Shown: positions 7,355 to 14,570, numbered from the stretch's first letter. The stretch: DNA of 25,664 nt from Ruminococcoides intestinihominis (GCF_040096285.1 NZ_JBBMEY010000030.1:1-25664), one strand, 5' to 3'. Numbers and translations are program-made. The notes: generated by a model not told the origin, from the sequence alone.

Positions 7355-7702
7355 ATGAGCAGTAAAGCACAGACAAGAGAAAAGGATTATGAGAGAGGAA
7401 TACGAATTGCTGATAGAAGAAAGGAGATAGGATTATCGCAGGATGAGTTAGCTCATAGAGTAGGTATAGGCAGACAAGCATTATCTGCGATTGAAAATGG
7501 TGGAGATTTTAAGACACAGACATTAGATAATCTAGCAATCGTACTTGGTGTATCTGTTGATTTCATAATGTATGGAAAGAATGAAGAAAAGTCGGAACTA
7601 TTATCTGAGGCAATGGATGTTCTTTCAGATATGGATGAATTGCAGATAAGACAGTGTCTTGCAATGATGAAAGCAATGAAAAGCGTGTCAGTTGAAAAGT
7701 GA
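7355..7702 (+). CDS. XRE-family HTH regulator
   Basis: This is a 115-residue protein starting at ATG 7355 after GGCAAGGAGG. Residues ~15-70 are a Cro/CI helix-turn-helix (GIRIADRRKEIGLSQDELAH, then GIGRQALSAIENGGDFKTQT, LDNLAIVLGVSVDFIMYG). The last 40 residues are acidic and helical, perhaps for dimerisation. A perfect inverted repeat (7705-7720) lies just 2 bp after its stop codon and ahead of the downstream genes, so it may act on the following operon. It begins the second rightward gene block of the element. Confidence 0.85.
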   Translation: MSSKAQTREKDYERGIRIADRRKEIGLSQDELAHRVGIGRQALSAIENGGDFKTQTLDNLAIVLGVSVDFIMYGKNEEKSELLSEAMDVLSDMDELQIRQCLAMMKAMKSVSVEK

Positions 7703-7704
7703 TT

Positions 7705-7720
7705 GTCGTGTTTACACGAC
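7705..7720. promoter_or_regulatory. Candidate operator palindrome
   Basis: GTCGTGT-TT-ACACGAC is a perfect 7+7 bp inverted repeat. A looser relative (TTGTCG...TCGGCAA around a GTACAC core) follows at about 7726-7749. Both sit between the XRE gene and the next gene at 7853; binding by that XRE protein is inferred. Confidence 0.5.
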
Positions 7721-7852
7721 ATAATTGTCGCCTGTACACGGTCGGCAATTAAGGTGTGGCAGATTACAATATACTTGTGCTTGAGATACAGCACACCACG
7801 AGAGTGGAGGCGCCAAAACTCTCCAATACGAAATCGTAAAGGAGATAACAAA

Positions 7853-8260
7853 ATGAAAAAAAGAGATTTTAACTTAGTAGGAAACGAAGGTACAGATAAT
7901 CAGGAGCTTGCAAAGGGTATTGCATTTGTAAAGTCACGCAGAGCGGAACTCAATGTAGTCCAGATGGTTGAAAGTATGCGTGATCAGGCAATACCTAATG
8001 GAGTAATAATAAATGATGCGTATTGTGATCGCTCAATGACAAGGGACTATGACAGAGAAGCACTGAATGCTTTCTTTGCAACACTTAAAGAGGAAGATTT
8101 TGAGGTTGTAGTAGTCAGAAGCCTGAATGAGATCACCGATGACATTTATGATCTGGAGGAATTTGTGAAGACCATCACAGATATGGGCATATGGCTCTAT
8201 TCTCTTGAAGTCGGTCCAGTGCCAATTACTGTATCTCATGCAGAGGACTTTGGATGCTAA
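7853..8260 (+). CDS. Degenerate serine-recombinase-like protein 1
   Basis: This is a 135-residue protein. Start 7853 follows AAAGGAGATAAC; the frame opens earlier at 7703 but has no ribosome site there. The fold pattern matches the catalytic domain of small serine recombinases: AYCDRSMTRDYDREALNAFF corresponds to the D..iSG..dRp.l segment, and EVVVVRSLNEITDDIYDLEEF to the vvVyklDRLsRs..d segment, followed by a GIWLYSLEVG strand. The motif LDRLSR is replaced by LNEITD, no N-terminal catalytic Ser is seen, and no DNA-binding tail is present. It therefore probably cannot recombine DNA. A regulatory or structural role is possible. Confidence 0.55.
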   Translation: MKKRDFNLVGNEGTDNQELAKGIAFVKSRRAELNVVQMVESMRDQAIPNGVIINDAYCDRSMTRDYDREALNAFFATLKEEDFEVVVVRSLNEITDDIYDLEEFVKTITDMGIWLYSLEVGPVPITVSHAEDFGC

Positions 8261-8475
8261 AGGGGTCCTTTGGTAGATCGACAACAGAAAATCATTCCGG
8301 TCGGGACAAACAAGTCCCGGCTGTGAAGGATTGCAGATTTACACAGACTGCATTCGGAACAGTAGTACATGATTCGAGAGGGAAGTGGCTTGGTCAGTAT
8401 GAAACAGAAGATGCAGCTGTAGAGATGATTAGAGAAATGGCACAGGACATTGGAGGGTACGACGATGAAATATGA
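8254..8475 (+). CDS. Small hypothetical protein
   Basis: This is a 73-residue frame whose ATG overlaps the previous stop codon (ATGCTAA), suggesting translational coupling, and whose end overlaps the next gene's start by 11 bp. The middle (RFTQTAFGTVVHDSRGKWLGQYETEDAAVEMI) reads like a small beta-beta-alpha protein. No family was recognised. Its tight packing in the operon is the main support. Confidence 0.5.
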   Translation: MLKGSFGRSTTENHSGRDKQVPAVKDCRFTQTAFGTVVHDSRGKWLGQYETEDAAVEMIREMAQDIGGYDDEI

Positions 8476-8785
8476 AGGATATAAAATTGGTCCGGTGATT
8501 CGTGATATCCGTAAGGACAAGGGACTTCTCATTGAAGAGGTTGCTGCTAAAACTGGAATAAGTGTTTCGACACTTGGACAGGTGGAGCAAGGAGGAAGAA
8601 ACCTGAGCATGAAAAATTTGTATATGCTTATGGAAGTTTATGAAACAGACGCAAATAGCTTACTTGCAATAGACTGTACACCGGATTCATTAGATTCGAG
8701 GCTAAAGCGGTTACCTGCAGATAAGCAGGATTATTTGAAAAAGACATTTGATTTTATGATAGAGCAGGCTTTGAAGTCAGCATAG
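8465..8785 (+). CDS. XRE-family HTH regulator
   Basis: This is a 106-residue protein. Start 8465 follows GGAGGG (8452-8457). Residues ~9-65 are a helix-turn-helix (IGPVIRDIRKDKGLLIEEVA, then GISVSTLGQVEQGGRNLSMK, NLYMLMEVYETDANSLL), and a helical tail follows. It is flanked by two degenerate serine-recombinase-like proteins in one tightly spaced operon. It is the fourth helix-turn-helix regulator of the XRE type in this element. Confidence 0.85.
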   Translation: MKYEGYKIGPVIRDIRKDKGLLIEEVAAKTGISVSTLGQVEQGGRNLSMKNLYMLMEVYETDANSLLAIDCTPDSLDSRLKRLPADKQDYLKKTFDFMIEQALKSA

Positions 8786-8795
8786 GAGGCAGAGA

Positions 8796-9167
8796 ATGAG
8801 AAGAAAGATTAAAAAGATGGATTGCATAGAATATCTTTCAGTGCAGGCTCCATTGGAAAAAGTAAATATGCTTGAAGACAAGCAGAGCAAATATATACAT
8901 GAATTTGTAAAGAGAAAAGAATATTCAATCGTGGGAAAGATGAGACGCAATGGCTTTTCGCAGAGAGATGTTGATCGCCAGTGGAATCAGATTGTGAATA
9001 TGATCCGCAAAAAGCAAATCAGTGGAGTAGTTGTTGCGAATATGGCAGCTATATCCAGCAGTGTCGCAGATGCTTATTTTAAGGTAGGACTGGTTATTGA
9101 AGCAGGCGGCATTGTGGTGACTGTAGATGAGGGCAGATTGGATATGCACATCAAGAAGGGAGCATAG
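8796..9167 (+). CDS. Degenerate serine-recombinase-like protein 2
   Basis: This is a 123-residue protein with AGGAGG just upstream of ATG 8796. The arrangement (LEDKQSKYIHEFVKRKEYSIVG, then GFSQRDVDRQWNQIVNMI, ISGVVVANMAAISSSVADAY, GGIVVTVDEGRL) follows the serine-recombinase N-terminal domain: the Q..yi..fv helix, the dRp.l helix, the vvV..l..isR.. strand and helix, and the final strand. The catalytic Ser and the Arg pair are not recognisable and there is no C-terminal DNA-binding domain. It resembles recombinase 1 in organisation more than in sequence. The gene ends 2 bp before the MazF-like start. Confidence 0.5.
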   Translation: MRRKIKKMDCIEYLSVQAPLEKVNMLEDKQSKYIHEFVKRKEYSIVGKMRRNGFSQRDVDRQWNQIVNMIRKKQISGVVVANMAAISSSVADAYFKVGLVIEAGGIVVTVDEGRLDMHIKKGA

Positions 9168-9169
9168 AT

Positions 9170-9607
9170 ATGAGCAGACGAACAGAAAAAAGAAAGTATG
9201 GTAAATATAATAAATTTGATGTCGTGTATGCGGATTTTGGGAAAAACCCACATGGCATTCAGGGCGGAATCAGACCAGGAATAATTATTTCATGTGATGC
9301 AAGCAATCATGATGGTGCACCGCAGGTGTCAGTAGTCCCTTTGAGCAGTAAGTTAAAGGATATTCCGGTACATGTGATTTTAAATCCGAAGGATGTGAGT
9401 GGATTTGGATTAAGTAAGATCTCTGATTTTATGCCTGAAGATGCACAGACAATTTCAAAAGGCTGCATTAGAGCAAAAAGTGGAACTGTCATTGAGGATT
9501 CAGGCGTGAGAGAAGAAATAGACAGAGCATTGATACGACAGTTTGATCTGTTACCTGTAGCTCGCAAAATGGTAATGGAGGAGTTAGCAAATGGACAGCA
9601 GAACTAA
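9170..9607 (+). CDS. MazF/PemK-family toxin (endoribonuclease)
   Basis: This is a 145-residue protein. After a basic N-terminus it reads KFDVVYADFGKNPHGIQGGIRPGIIIS, the start of the MazF SH3-like barrel in which the R-P-G loop carries the catalytic Arg, then VSVVPLSSKLKDIPVHVIL, a core strand pair. MazF toxins cut single-stranded RNA at short sequences and are normally held by an antitoxin encoded just upstream. Here the upstream gene is a recombinase-like protein and no AbrB- or RHH-like antitoxin precedes it; the RHH protein at 9939 is a possible partner. It overlaps the excisionase-like gene by 17 bp. Confidence 0.82.
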   Translation: MSRRTEKRKYGKYNKFDVVYADFGKNPHGIQGGIRPGIIISCDASNHDGAPQVSVVPLSSKLKDIPVHVILNPKDVSGFGLSKISDFMPEDAQTISKGCIRAKSGTVIEDSGVREEIDRALIRQFDLLPVARKMVMEELANGQQN

Positions 9608-9803
9608 AAAGACTAATAATAAAAGATTTGTTAGATATTCAGAAGGAGCAGAGATGTATTCAATGAGTGTGTCAAAGTTTATGCAGTTAGCTAAGGATGC
9701 AAAGGCATGTTATAAAGTGAATCAGCTGGTGTTGGTTAATCTTGATATTATTGACGAATATCTTGAAACTTTCCACATTGTAGATGACGAGTTTTATAAG
9801 TAA
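9591..9803 (+). CDS. Excisionase-like small DNA-binding protein
   Basis: This is a 70-residue protein. Start 9591 has GGAGG at 9577-9581, inside the end of the MazF-like gene. The basic N-terminus and RYSEGAEMYSMSVSKFMQLAKDA, then YKVNQLVLVNLDIIDEYL, match the winged-helix excisionase/MerR-like pattern (DUF6462-type) found upstream of integrases in Clostridia elements. It probably bends DNA at the element ends to promote excision. It lies 345 bp before the integrase, in the same direction. Confidence 0.65.
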   Translation: MDSRTKKTNNKRFVRYSEGAEMYSMSVSKFMQLAKDAKACYKVNQLVLVNLDIIDEYLETFHIVDDEFYK

Positions 9804-9881
9804 TTATGAGAAATGACGCATTAGTTATAGAAGAAATACAAACAAGTATGGAGAAAAATGAGCCAAGAGAGAAAAAATGTA

Positions 9882-9910
9882 TTGACTTTCGGTCAGACCA
9901 AAAGTATAAT
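9882..9910 (+). promoter_or_regulatory. Promoter with an operator inside its spacer
   Basis: TTGACT (9882-9887) and TATAAT (9905-9910) are 17 bp apart. The spacer holds a 19-bp inverted repeat (CTTTCGGTC-A-GACCAAAAG at 9886-9904, one mismatched pair), ideally placed to shut off the promoter. The RHH protein encoded next is the obvious candidate repressor. Confidence 0.75.
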
Positions 9911-9938
9911 ATGATTAAGATATGAAGGAGGCATACAG

Positions 9939-10115
9939 ATGGCTAGAACTGGAAGACCAAAAGCAGATAAACCTTTTGATCATAAGGTGACTGTTAAATT
10001 CAAAGAAGAGGAATACCAGATAATGGTTGAGTATGCTGAGACTCATAATCTATCCATTTCGCAATTGATTAGAATGGGTGTTGAATTACAAATGAAGCAA
10101 CAGGCTAATCAGTAG
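9939..10115 (+). CDS. Ribbon-helix-helix (Arc/CopG-like) protein
   Basis: This is a 58-residue protein, missed by simple length cut-offs. The start at 9939 follows GAAGGAGG. The sequence MARTGRPKADKPFDHKVTVK opens with a basic arm and a DNA-contacting beta strand (HKVTVKF), followed by two helices (EEEYQIMVEYAETHN and SISQLIRMGVELQM). Such dimers bind short inverted repeats; the 19-bp palindrome in its own promoter is the likely site. It precedes the integrase by 32 bp and probably shares its transcript, so it may tune integrase expression. An antitoxin role for the MazF-like protein is an alternative. Confidence 0.8.
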   Translation: MARTGRPKADKPFDHKVTVKFKEEEYQIMVEYAETHNLSISQLIRMGVELQMKQQANQ

Positions 10116-10147
10116 AACAGGCTCTTTTCTCCAGAAAGGAGAGAATA

Positions 10148-11383
10148 ATGGCTTGTAGAAAAGATGGTAAAGGCAGAGTATTAAGAAAGGGTGAGGGTTA
10201 CAGAAAAGGCGACGGAAGATACTCATATGTATATATTGATCCATTAGGCAAGAAAAGGACCATTTATGCAAAGTCTTTGGTAAAACTTCGAGAAAGAGAA
10301 GAACAGTTACAAAAAGATCAGTTGGATGGACTTGATGTCTATGTCGCAGGAAAGGCTGATGTGAACTTTTTGTTTGACAGGTACATATCAACTAAAACAG
10401 AATTGCGTAGCACTACTTACAGTAATTATTTGTATACATGGAATCATTTTATTCGTGATACATTTGGCAAGAAGAAAGTAAGAGATGTGAAATACTCAGA
10501 CGTGTTGTTCTTTTATACAGACTTGATTAATAATCAGGGATTACAGATTAATACGCTTGAGACAATTAACACAGTATTGAGACCTACATTTCAGCTTGCT
10601 GTCAGAGATGATATCATAAGGAAGAATCCGGTAGACGGAGCATACTGTGAAGTAAAAAAGCGTAATGGTGGTGCCAGAAAAACAAGGCGAGCGTTGACTG
10701 TGGATCAGCAGAGAAAATTCATGGAGTATGTAGCAAAGAATCCGTTCTTTTATCACTGGTATCCATTTTTTGTATTTTTGTTAGGAACTGGATGCAGAAT
10801 AGGAGAAGCAATTGGGATACGCTGGGATGATATTGATTTGGAGAATCGAATCATTGATATCAATCATAGCTTAACCTATTACCAGAGAGCGGATGATTCA
10901 TATAAATGTGAGTTTAGAGTATCTTTGCCAAAGACGGAAGCTGGTAATCGTAGAATACCTATGATGCAGCAGGTATATGATGTGCTTCAGGAAGAATATG
11001 AGAGACAGAAGCAAGAAGGCTTTTGTGTTGAGAATGTGGATGGAATGACCAATTTTGTATTTACAAACCGATTTGGGATGCCACATAACCCAGCAGCAGT
11101 AAACCGGGCAATCAAGAGAATTGTGGATACACATAATTCAGAAGAAGAGGTGGCTGCTAAAAAGGAGAAGAGAGAACCTGTTATGATTCCAAGATTCTCC
11201 TGCCATATCTTCAGACATACGTTTGCATCAAGATTTTGCGAGAATGAAACCAACATCAAAGTAATTCAAGAGGTAATGGGACATGCTGATGTATCGACTA
11301 CCATGAACATATATGCAGAAGCAAACCCAGATGTTACCAAATCAGTAATTGAGAAATTATCAAAAAATATGGATATTTTTTAG
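10148..11383 (+). CDS. Tyrosine recombinase (integrase of the element)
   Basis: This is a 411-residue protein with AAAGGAG upstream. The N-terminus is a basic arm-binding domain (KDGKGRVLRKGEGYRKGDGR), residues ~75-165 are the SAM-like core-binding domain, and the C-terminal half is catalytic: Arg217 (GTGCRIGEA), His353 and Arg356 (HIFRHT), His379 (MGHADVSTT) and nucleophile Tyr389 (IYAE). Length and layout match Tn916-type integrases. It integrates and excises the element through attachment sites, helped by the excisionase-like protein. The gene is intact. A MetRS C-terminal fragment begins ~270 bp downstream, suggesting where the element joined the chromosome. Confidence 0.95.
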   Translation: MACRKDGKGRVLRKGEGYRKGDGRYSYVYIDPLGKKRTIYAKSLVKLREREEQLQKDQLDGLDVYVAGKADVNFLFDRYISTKTELRSTTYSNYLYTWNHFIRDTFGKKKVRDVKYSDVLFFYTDLINNQGLQINTLETINTVLRPTFQLAVRDDIIRKNPVDGAYCEVKKRNGGARKTRRALTVDQQRKFMEYVAKNPFFYHWYPFFVFLLGTGCRIGEAIGIRWDDIDLENRIIDINHSLTYYQRADDSYKCEFRVSLPKTEAGNRRIPMMQQVYDVLQEEYERQKQEGFCVENVDGMTNFVFTNRFGMPHNPAAVNRAIKRIVDTHNSEEEVAAKKEKREPVMIPRFSCHIFRHTFASRFCENETNIKVIQEVMGHADVSTTMNIYAEANPDVTKSVIEKLSKNMDIF

Positions 11384-11384
11384 A

Positions 11385-11411
11385 AAAGAGTCCTGCGATT
11401 GAACTCTTTGA
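11385..11411 (+). terminator. Possible weak terminator of the integrase
   Basis: AAAGAGT (11385-11391) pairs with ACTCTTT (11403-11409) directly after the integrase stop; the T-run is short. Confidence 0.35.
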
Positions 11412-11493
11412 AGATTGAAAATATACCTATTCATATTGAGATAAATATGCTATACTCATCAAGTATTGTAGTGTTTGACACGGCAGTACATGT

Positions 11494-11567
11494 CTTAAAA
11501 TAAAAAGACGTATTTTAAGGCGAATGACATCTTTTGGACGCACAAAAGTCAAAAAAACGTCCAAGAG
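11494..11567. repeat. Two nested inverted repeats downstream of the integrase
   Basis: CTTAAAATA (11494-11502) with TATTTTAAG (11511-11519), and CTTTTGGACG (11531-11540) with CGTCCAAGAG (11558-11567), lie in the 276-bp gap between the integrase and the MetRS fragment. They could be recombinase or regulator sites at the element's right end. An unsupported 53-codon frame (11524-11685) also crosses this gap. Confidence 0.4.
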
Positions 11568-11659
11568 TGACCACGTATATAGAATCCGGGAAAGCCTATT
11601 TTCCAAAGGTTTGCAAGGATATACAAGAGTTAGCTTAGCAATCAAAAAAATTCCCGACA

Positions 11660-12130
11660 ATGAAGTCCTTAGATGGTGTAAATAAGAAAAATGATGTAAA
11701 TAATACAGCTTCTGAAGCACCTGAAAAAAATGTAAAAACTGAGTCTGAAAAGATTGATTTTTCTAAAGTAAAGATTGAGCCTTTGTTTGAGGAAATGGTA
11801 GACTTTGATACATTCAGCAAGTCAGATTTCCGTGCAGTAAAGGTTAAAGAGTGTGTTGCAGTACCGAAGTCAAAGAAACTGTTACAGTTTACTCTTGATG
11901 ACGGAACAGGCACAGACAGAACCATTTTAAGCGGTATTCACGCTTATTATGAGCCTGAAGAATTAGTAGGCAAGACACTTATTGCTATTACTAACCTACC
12001 ACCAAGAGCAATGATGGGTATTGATTCTTGTGGTATGCTACTTTCTGCCGTTCATGAAGAAGAAGGCGAAGAAAAACTTCATCTTCTGATGGTAGATGAC
12101 CACATTCCGGCAGGTGCAAAGCTCTATTAA
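11660..12130 (+). CDS. metG fragment: MetRS C-terminal tRNA-binding domain fragment, copy 2
   Basis: The frame encodes 156 residues from ATG 11660, but no ribosome binding site precedes it. The frame stays open 7 codons further left, reading QSKKFPTM back to a TAG. Residues ~34-156 are the linker and OB-fold tRNA-binding domain of MetRS (EKIDFSKVKIEPLFEE, VDFDTFSKSDFRAVKV, GIDSCGMLLSA, IPAGAKLY). The residues FPTM recall the LFPR/FPR motif at the end of the MetRS body before the linker, so this looks like a metG 3' end cut from its gene by insertion upstream. It is 268 bp from the integrase stop to the FP codons. An 89-bp block (11975-12063) is identical to copy 3. Whether it is translated is unknown. 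Confidence 0.7.
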   Translation: MKSLDGVNKKNDVNNTASEAPEKNVKTESEKIDFSKVKIEPLFEEMVDFDTFSKSDFRAVKVKECVAVPKSKKLLQFTLDDGTGTDRTILSGIHAYYEPEELVGKTLIAITNLPPRAMMGIDSCGMLLSAVHEEEGEEKLHLLMVDDHIPAGAKLY

Positions 12131-12265
12131 GATGATGTAAAGATGTACCGTTTTACCAAATAGACGGGACGTACTTCATTTGTGAAAAAGCTTTGAAAAT
12201 ACACAAATACACCAAATTTACACCAAATGGTGCTTGAAACGGTGCAGAGCCTTAAAAATCACATA
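12131..12265. other. Extra ~130 bp between the MetRS fragment and its terminator (element-end scar?)
   Basis: In copy 3 the stop codon is 18 bp from terminator A; here the same interval is about 150 bp. The extra DNA contains GATGTA twice (12134-12139, 12142-12147) and a tandem repeat of TACACCAAAT (12208-12217, 12219-12228). Such short repeats are typical of recombinase arm sites, so a lost or decayed element end is likely. Confidence 0.4.
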
Positions 12266-12278
12266 ATTTTCAAAATAT

Positions 12279-12310
12279 ATGGGCAGTTCCATTGTGGAAT
12301 TGCCCATTTT
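12279..12310 (+). terminator. Terminator A, copy 1
   Basis: An ATGGGCA...TGCCCAT hairpin (stem interrupted by one G-T pair) followed by TTTT. It is nearly the same as the hairpin after MetRS fragment copy 3, and shares the downstream AAAGAAAAAGATAAATC. Confidence 0.8.
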
Positions 12311-12353
12311 CAGAAAGAAAAAGATAAATCGGTAGTTGTGGAGGTAATTATCA

Positions 12354-13082
12354 ATGAGAAATATTTACGATAATAGTGAATTTTTTGCCGCATATGCGGA
12401 AATGGGAAGAAGCAAAGATGGTCTGAAAGCTGCTGGAGAGTGGCATCAGTTGCAACCGTTATTCCCTAAATTACAGGGAAAAAAAGTTTTGGATTTAGGA
12501 TGTGGTTACGGTTGGCATTGCAAATATGCCGCACAAATGGGAGCTACTGAAATTCTTGGTATTGATAGTAGTCAAAAAATGATTGCAAAAGCAGTAGCTG
12601 ATAACTCTGATGACAAAATCAAGTATAAAGTTTGCGGTGTTGAAGAATACATTTATCCTGAAAATACTTATGACCTAGTTGTTTCTAACCTGGTACTGCA
12701 CTATATCGAAAATTTAGCTAATGTTTATCAAAAGGTGTATTGCACATTAAAAGCAGGTGGGTATTTCCTATTCAATATTGAACATCCGACTTTCACCGCA
12801 GGTGTTAATGAGGATTGGATTTATGATGAAAATGGGAAACCTAAATATTGGCCAATCGACAATTACTATTACACAGGCGAAAGAGAAACCAATTTTCTTG
12901 GTCAACGAGTAATTAAACAGCACCACACATTAACGCAGATATTGAATCCACTTATAAAATGTGGTTTTCAAATTGAGGCTATTGAGGAAGCAATGCCTCC
13001 GGCAGATATGATGGGTATGCCGGGAATGTGTAATGAAATGCGTAGACCTATGATGTTGTTGGTTAAGGTTAAAAAGGTTTAA
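12354..13082 (+). CDS. Class I SAM-dependent methyltransferase
   Basis: This is a 242-residue protein starting at 12354 after GGAGG (12340-12344). Motif I is VLDLGCGYGW (residues 45-54), which binds S-adenosylmethionine; Asp71 in ILGIDSSQKM would hold the ribose; motif post-II/III is NTYDLVVSNLVLHYI. The C-terminal part (FNIEHPTFTAGVNEDW, then YYYTGERETNFLG) would shape the acceptor pocket. It resembles the Methyltransf_11/25 group acting on small molecules, with no sign of a nucleic-acid-recognition domain. The acceptor is unknown. It is a single-gene unit between terminators A and B, the same position the MATE exporter takes after copy 3. Confidence 0.88.
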   Translation: MRNIYDNSEFFAAYAEMGRSKDGLKAAGEWHQLQPLFPKLQGKKVLDLGCGYGWHCKYAAQMGATEILGIDSSQKMIAKAVADNSDDKIKYKVCGVEEYIYPENTYDLVVSNLVLHYIENLANVYQKVYCTLKAGGYFLFNIEHPTFTAGVNEDWIYDENGKPKYWPIDNYYYTGERETNFLGQRVIKQHHTLTQILNPLIKCGFQIEAIEEAMPPADMMGMPGMCNEMRRPMMLLVKVKKV

Positions 13083-13102
13083 TAAACAACTTCCAGTTTG
13101 CC

Positions 13103-13146
13103 AAACCCTTTGAGAGAGGAGAAATCTTTTTCTCAAAGGGCTTTGT
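13103..13146 (+). terminator. Terminator B, copy 1
   Basis: CCCTTTGAGA (13106-13115) pairs with TCTCAAAGGG (13131-13140), followed by CTTTGTT. The flanks (CCAGTTTG before, TTATATCTTT after) match the terminator after the MATE gene. Confidence 0.85.
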
Positions 13147-13238
13147 TATATCTTTCATATTTAATTGACTTTGATTAAGTGTTGATATACTTCGAAAGTT
13201 CAATTTTTGAAATTAATATTACTGTGAAAAAATATTTA

Positions 13239-13267
13239 TTGACAAAATTTAATGTATATGTTACCAT
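13239..13267 (+). promoter_or_regulatory. Likely promoter of the lipoprotein gene
   Basis: TTGACA (13239-13244) and TACCAT (13262-13267) are spaced 17 bp apart, about 150 bp before the lipoprotein start. The 276-bp gap 13142-13417 otherwise shows only AT-rich DNA. Confidence 0.5.
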
Positions 13268-13417
13268 AAAAATGTAAAAACAATACAAAGCTCTAAATGT
13301 GAACTAAAACGATATTTTTATGAATAAAGTGTGCTACACAGAAAACCCATAACAATAAAGATTATATTATGAAATAATTAATGAAAAACAAAGGGTGATA
13401 AAAGGAGGCAATTAATT

Positions 13418-14173
13418 ATGAAAAAAGCATTTTTATTATTCCTTGTGTTGATAATAACTTGTGTTACTATAACGGGTTGTAAAGATTCTTCAAATAACAC
13501 AAGTTCTTCAAGTGGTGCAAACAATTCAAGTAATACAATTACTTCAAGTAGTTCAAAAAATGCAAATGTTGGAATGATAAGGGACTTATCTGTGGATTTG
13601 GAAAGGAAGTATAGTATTCCTAATTCTGACAGTAATGTGTTAGAAGTTGTTTCAAAAGCTGATGAAGTTTATCAGAATGACCTAAATGAACTAATATCAG
13701 TATCAGATGATGTGATTCGTGGAAAAGTTCAAAATGTGACTTATACAAGCTATGAAGGTGTTGCTTGGACAAAATCTGATGTCTTGATAACAGATACATT
13801 TAAAGGTAATTTGAAAAAAGGAGATGTAATATCAGTGTTTACTTTGGGTGGATATATTCCACTTAGTGAGCATATTAAAGGACACAATGACGCATTTCGT
13901 TTTAAAGATTTAAGTGCAAAGAAAATTAAAACGACTTTCCTTAAAGAAACAATTGACGGTGAAAAACCAATTAAAAAGTCTGATGATTTGATATTGTGTG
14001 TAGTTAAAACTCCTGAGGATAGTCCATTACCAAAGGGTGCATATGAGCGAGTTTCTTATTCAGGGCAGTTATATGCCGAGAGCAACAAAGAATTTGTTCA
14101 AACGATTACCGATAGTTCCCACAAAACAGTGAAAACTTATTCCTATGACGATATTAAAAAAATGACAGAATAG
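13418..14173 (+). CDS. Secreted lipoprotein of unknown function
   Basis: This is a 251-residue protein; AAAGGAGG lies upstream of ATG 13418. Residues 1-20 are a signal peptide and Cys21 in TITGC is the lipidation site. A Ser/Asn-rich linker follows (~22-55), then a soluble domain of ~190 residues. The part around 100-150 (DDVIRGKVQNVTYTSYEG, LITDTFKGNLKKGDVISV) suggests an OB-like or beta-barrel module, as in Firmicutes lipoproteins with a 'vigilant' export/regulation role, but no family could be assigned. It has its own promoter and terminator, so it is a single-gene unit and may be another cargo gene. Confidence 0.75.
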   Translation: MKKAFLLFLVLIITCVTITGCKDSSNNTSSSSGANNSSNTITSSSSKNANVGMIRDLSVDLERKYSIPNSDSNVLEVVSKADEVYQNDLNELISVSDDVIRGKVQNVTYTSYEGVAWTKSDVLITDTFKGNLKKGDVISVFTLGGYIPLSEHIKGHNDAFRFKDLSAKKIKTTFLKETIDGEKPIKKSDDLILCVVKTPEDSPLPKGAYERVSYSGQLYAESNKEFVQTITDSSHKTVKTYSYDDIKKMTE

Positions 14174-14188
14174 AACAAATAATAAAAA

Positions 14189-14226
14189 CCCTTTGAGGAA
14201 ATCAAAAATTCTCAAAGGGCTTTTTC
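14189..14226 (+). terminator. Terminator with the same stem as terminator B
   Basis: CCCTTTGAG (14189-14197) pairs with CTCAAAGGG (14211-14219), then CTTTTTCT. The stem is shared with terminators B at 13103 and 20661; the loop differs. Confidence 0.85.
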
Positions 14227-14235
14227 TATTTATTG

Positions 14236-14570
14236 TCTTGAAAATAAAGGATATATTATCTGGAAATTAGATGAAAAAAGAAAGAACATACCTTGCTTTG
14301 ACGAACAAGGTAATTGAATTAAGTAATTGTCAGAAAGAAAAAATGATAGAAGCTTATGAAAAAATAAAATAGTGATTAATACAACGGAGAAAGAAAAGCT
14401 CCTTCATTAGAATAAAAATAAATTTTGTTGAGGTTAAATTGAGTTTTCCATTGTATTGTATTGCTAATGAATAAGAATAAGAAAAAGAACAGACAATGCT
14501 GAATGCTCTGGAAACAAGAATATCTGAGTATAGTATGTAAGTTCGTAACAGAATGAAAGGAGCGATTCAA
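14236..14570. other. AT-rich gap of ~330 bp with no convincing gene
   Basis: The only coding possibility on the plus strand is a 33-codon frame at 14271-14372 (MKKERTYLALTNKVIELSNC...) without a convincing ribosome site; it could be a scrap of a larger gene. No terminator or strong promoter was seen. The last 20 bp hold the ribosome site of the following fragment. Confidence 0.5.

Noticed and set aside
9806..9922. 38-codon frame between the excisionase-like and RHH genes
   Set aside because: No ribosome site and it runs through a strong promoter and operator.
11524..11685. 53-codon plus-strand frame (MTSFGRTKVKKTSKSD...) overlapping MetRS fragment copy 2
   Set aside because: Only a weak AAGG upstream and no family recognised. 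If it proved real, the left limit of the MetRS fragment would need revision.
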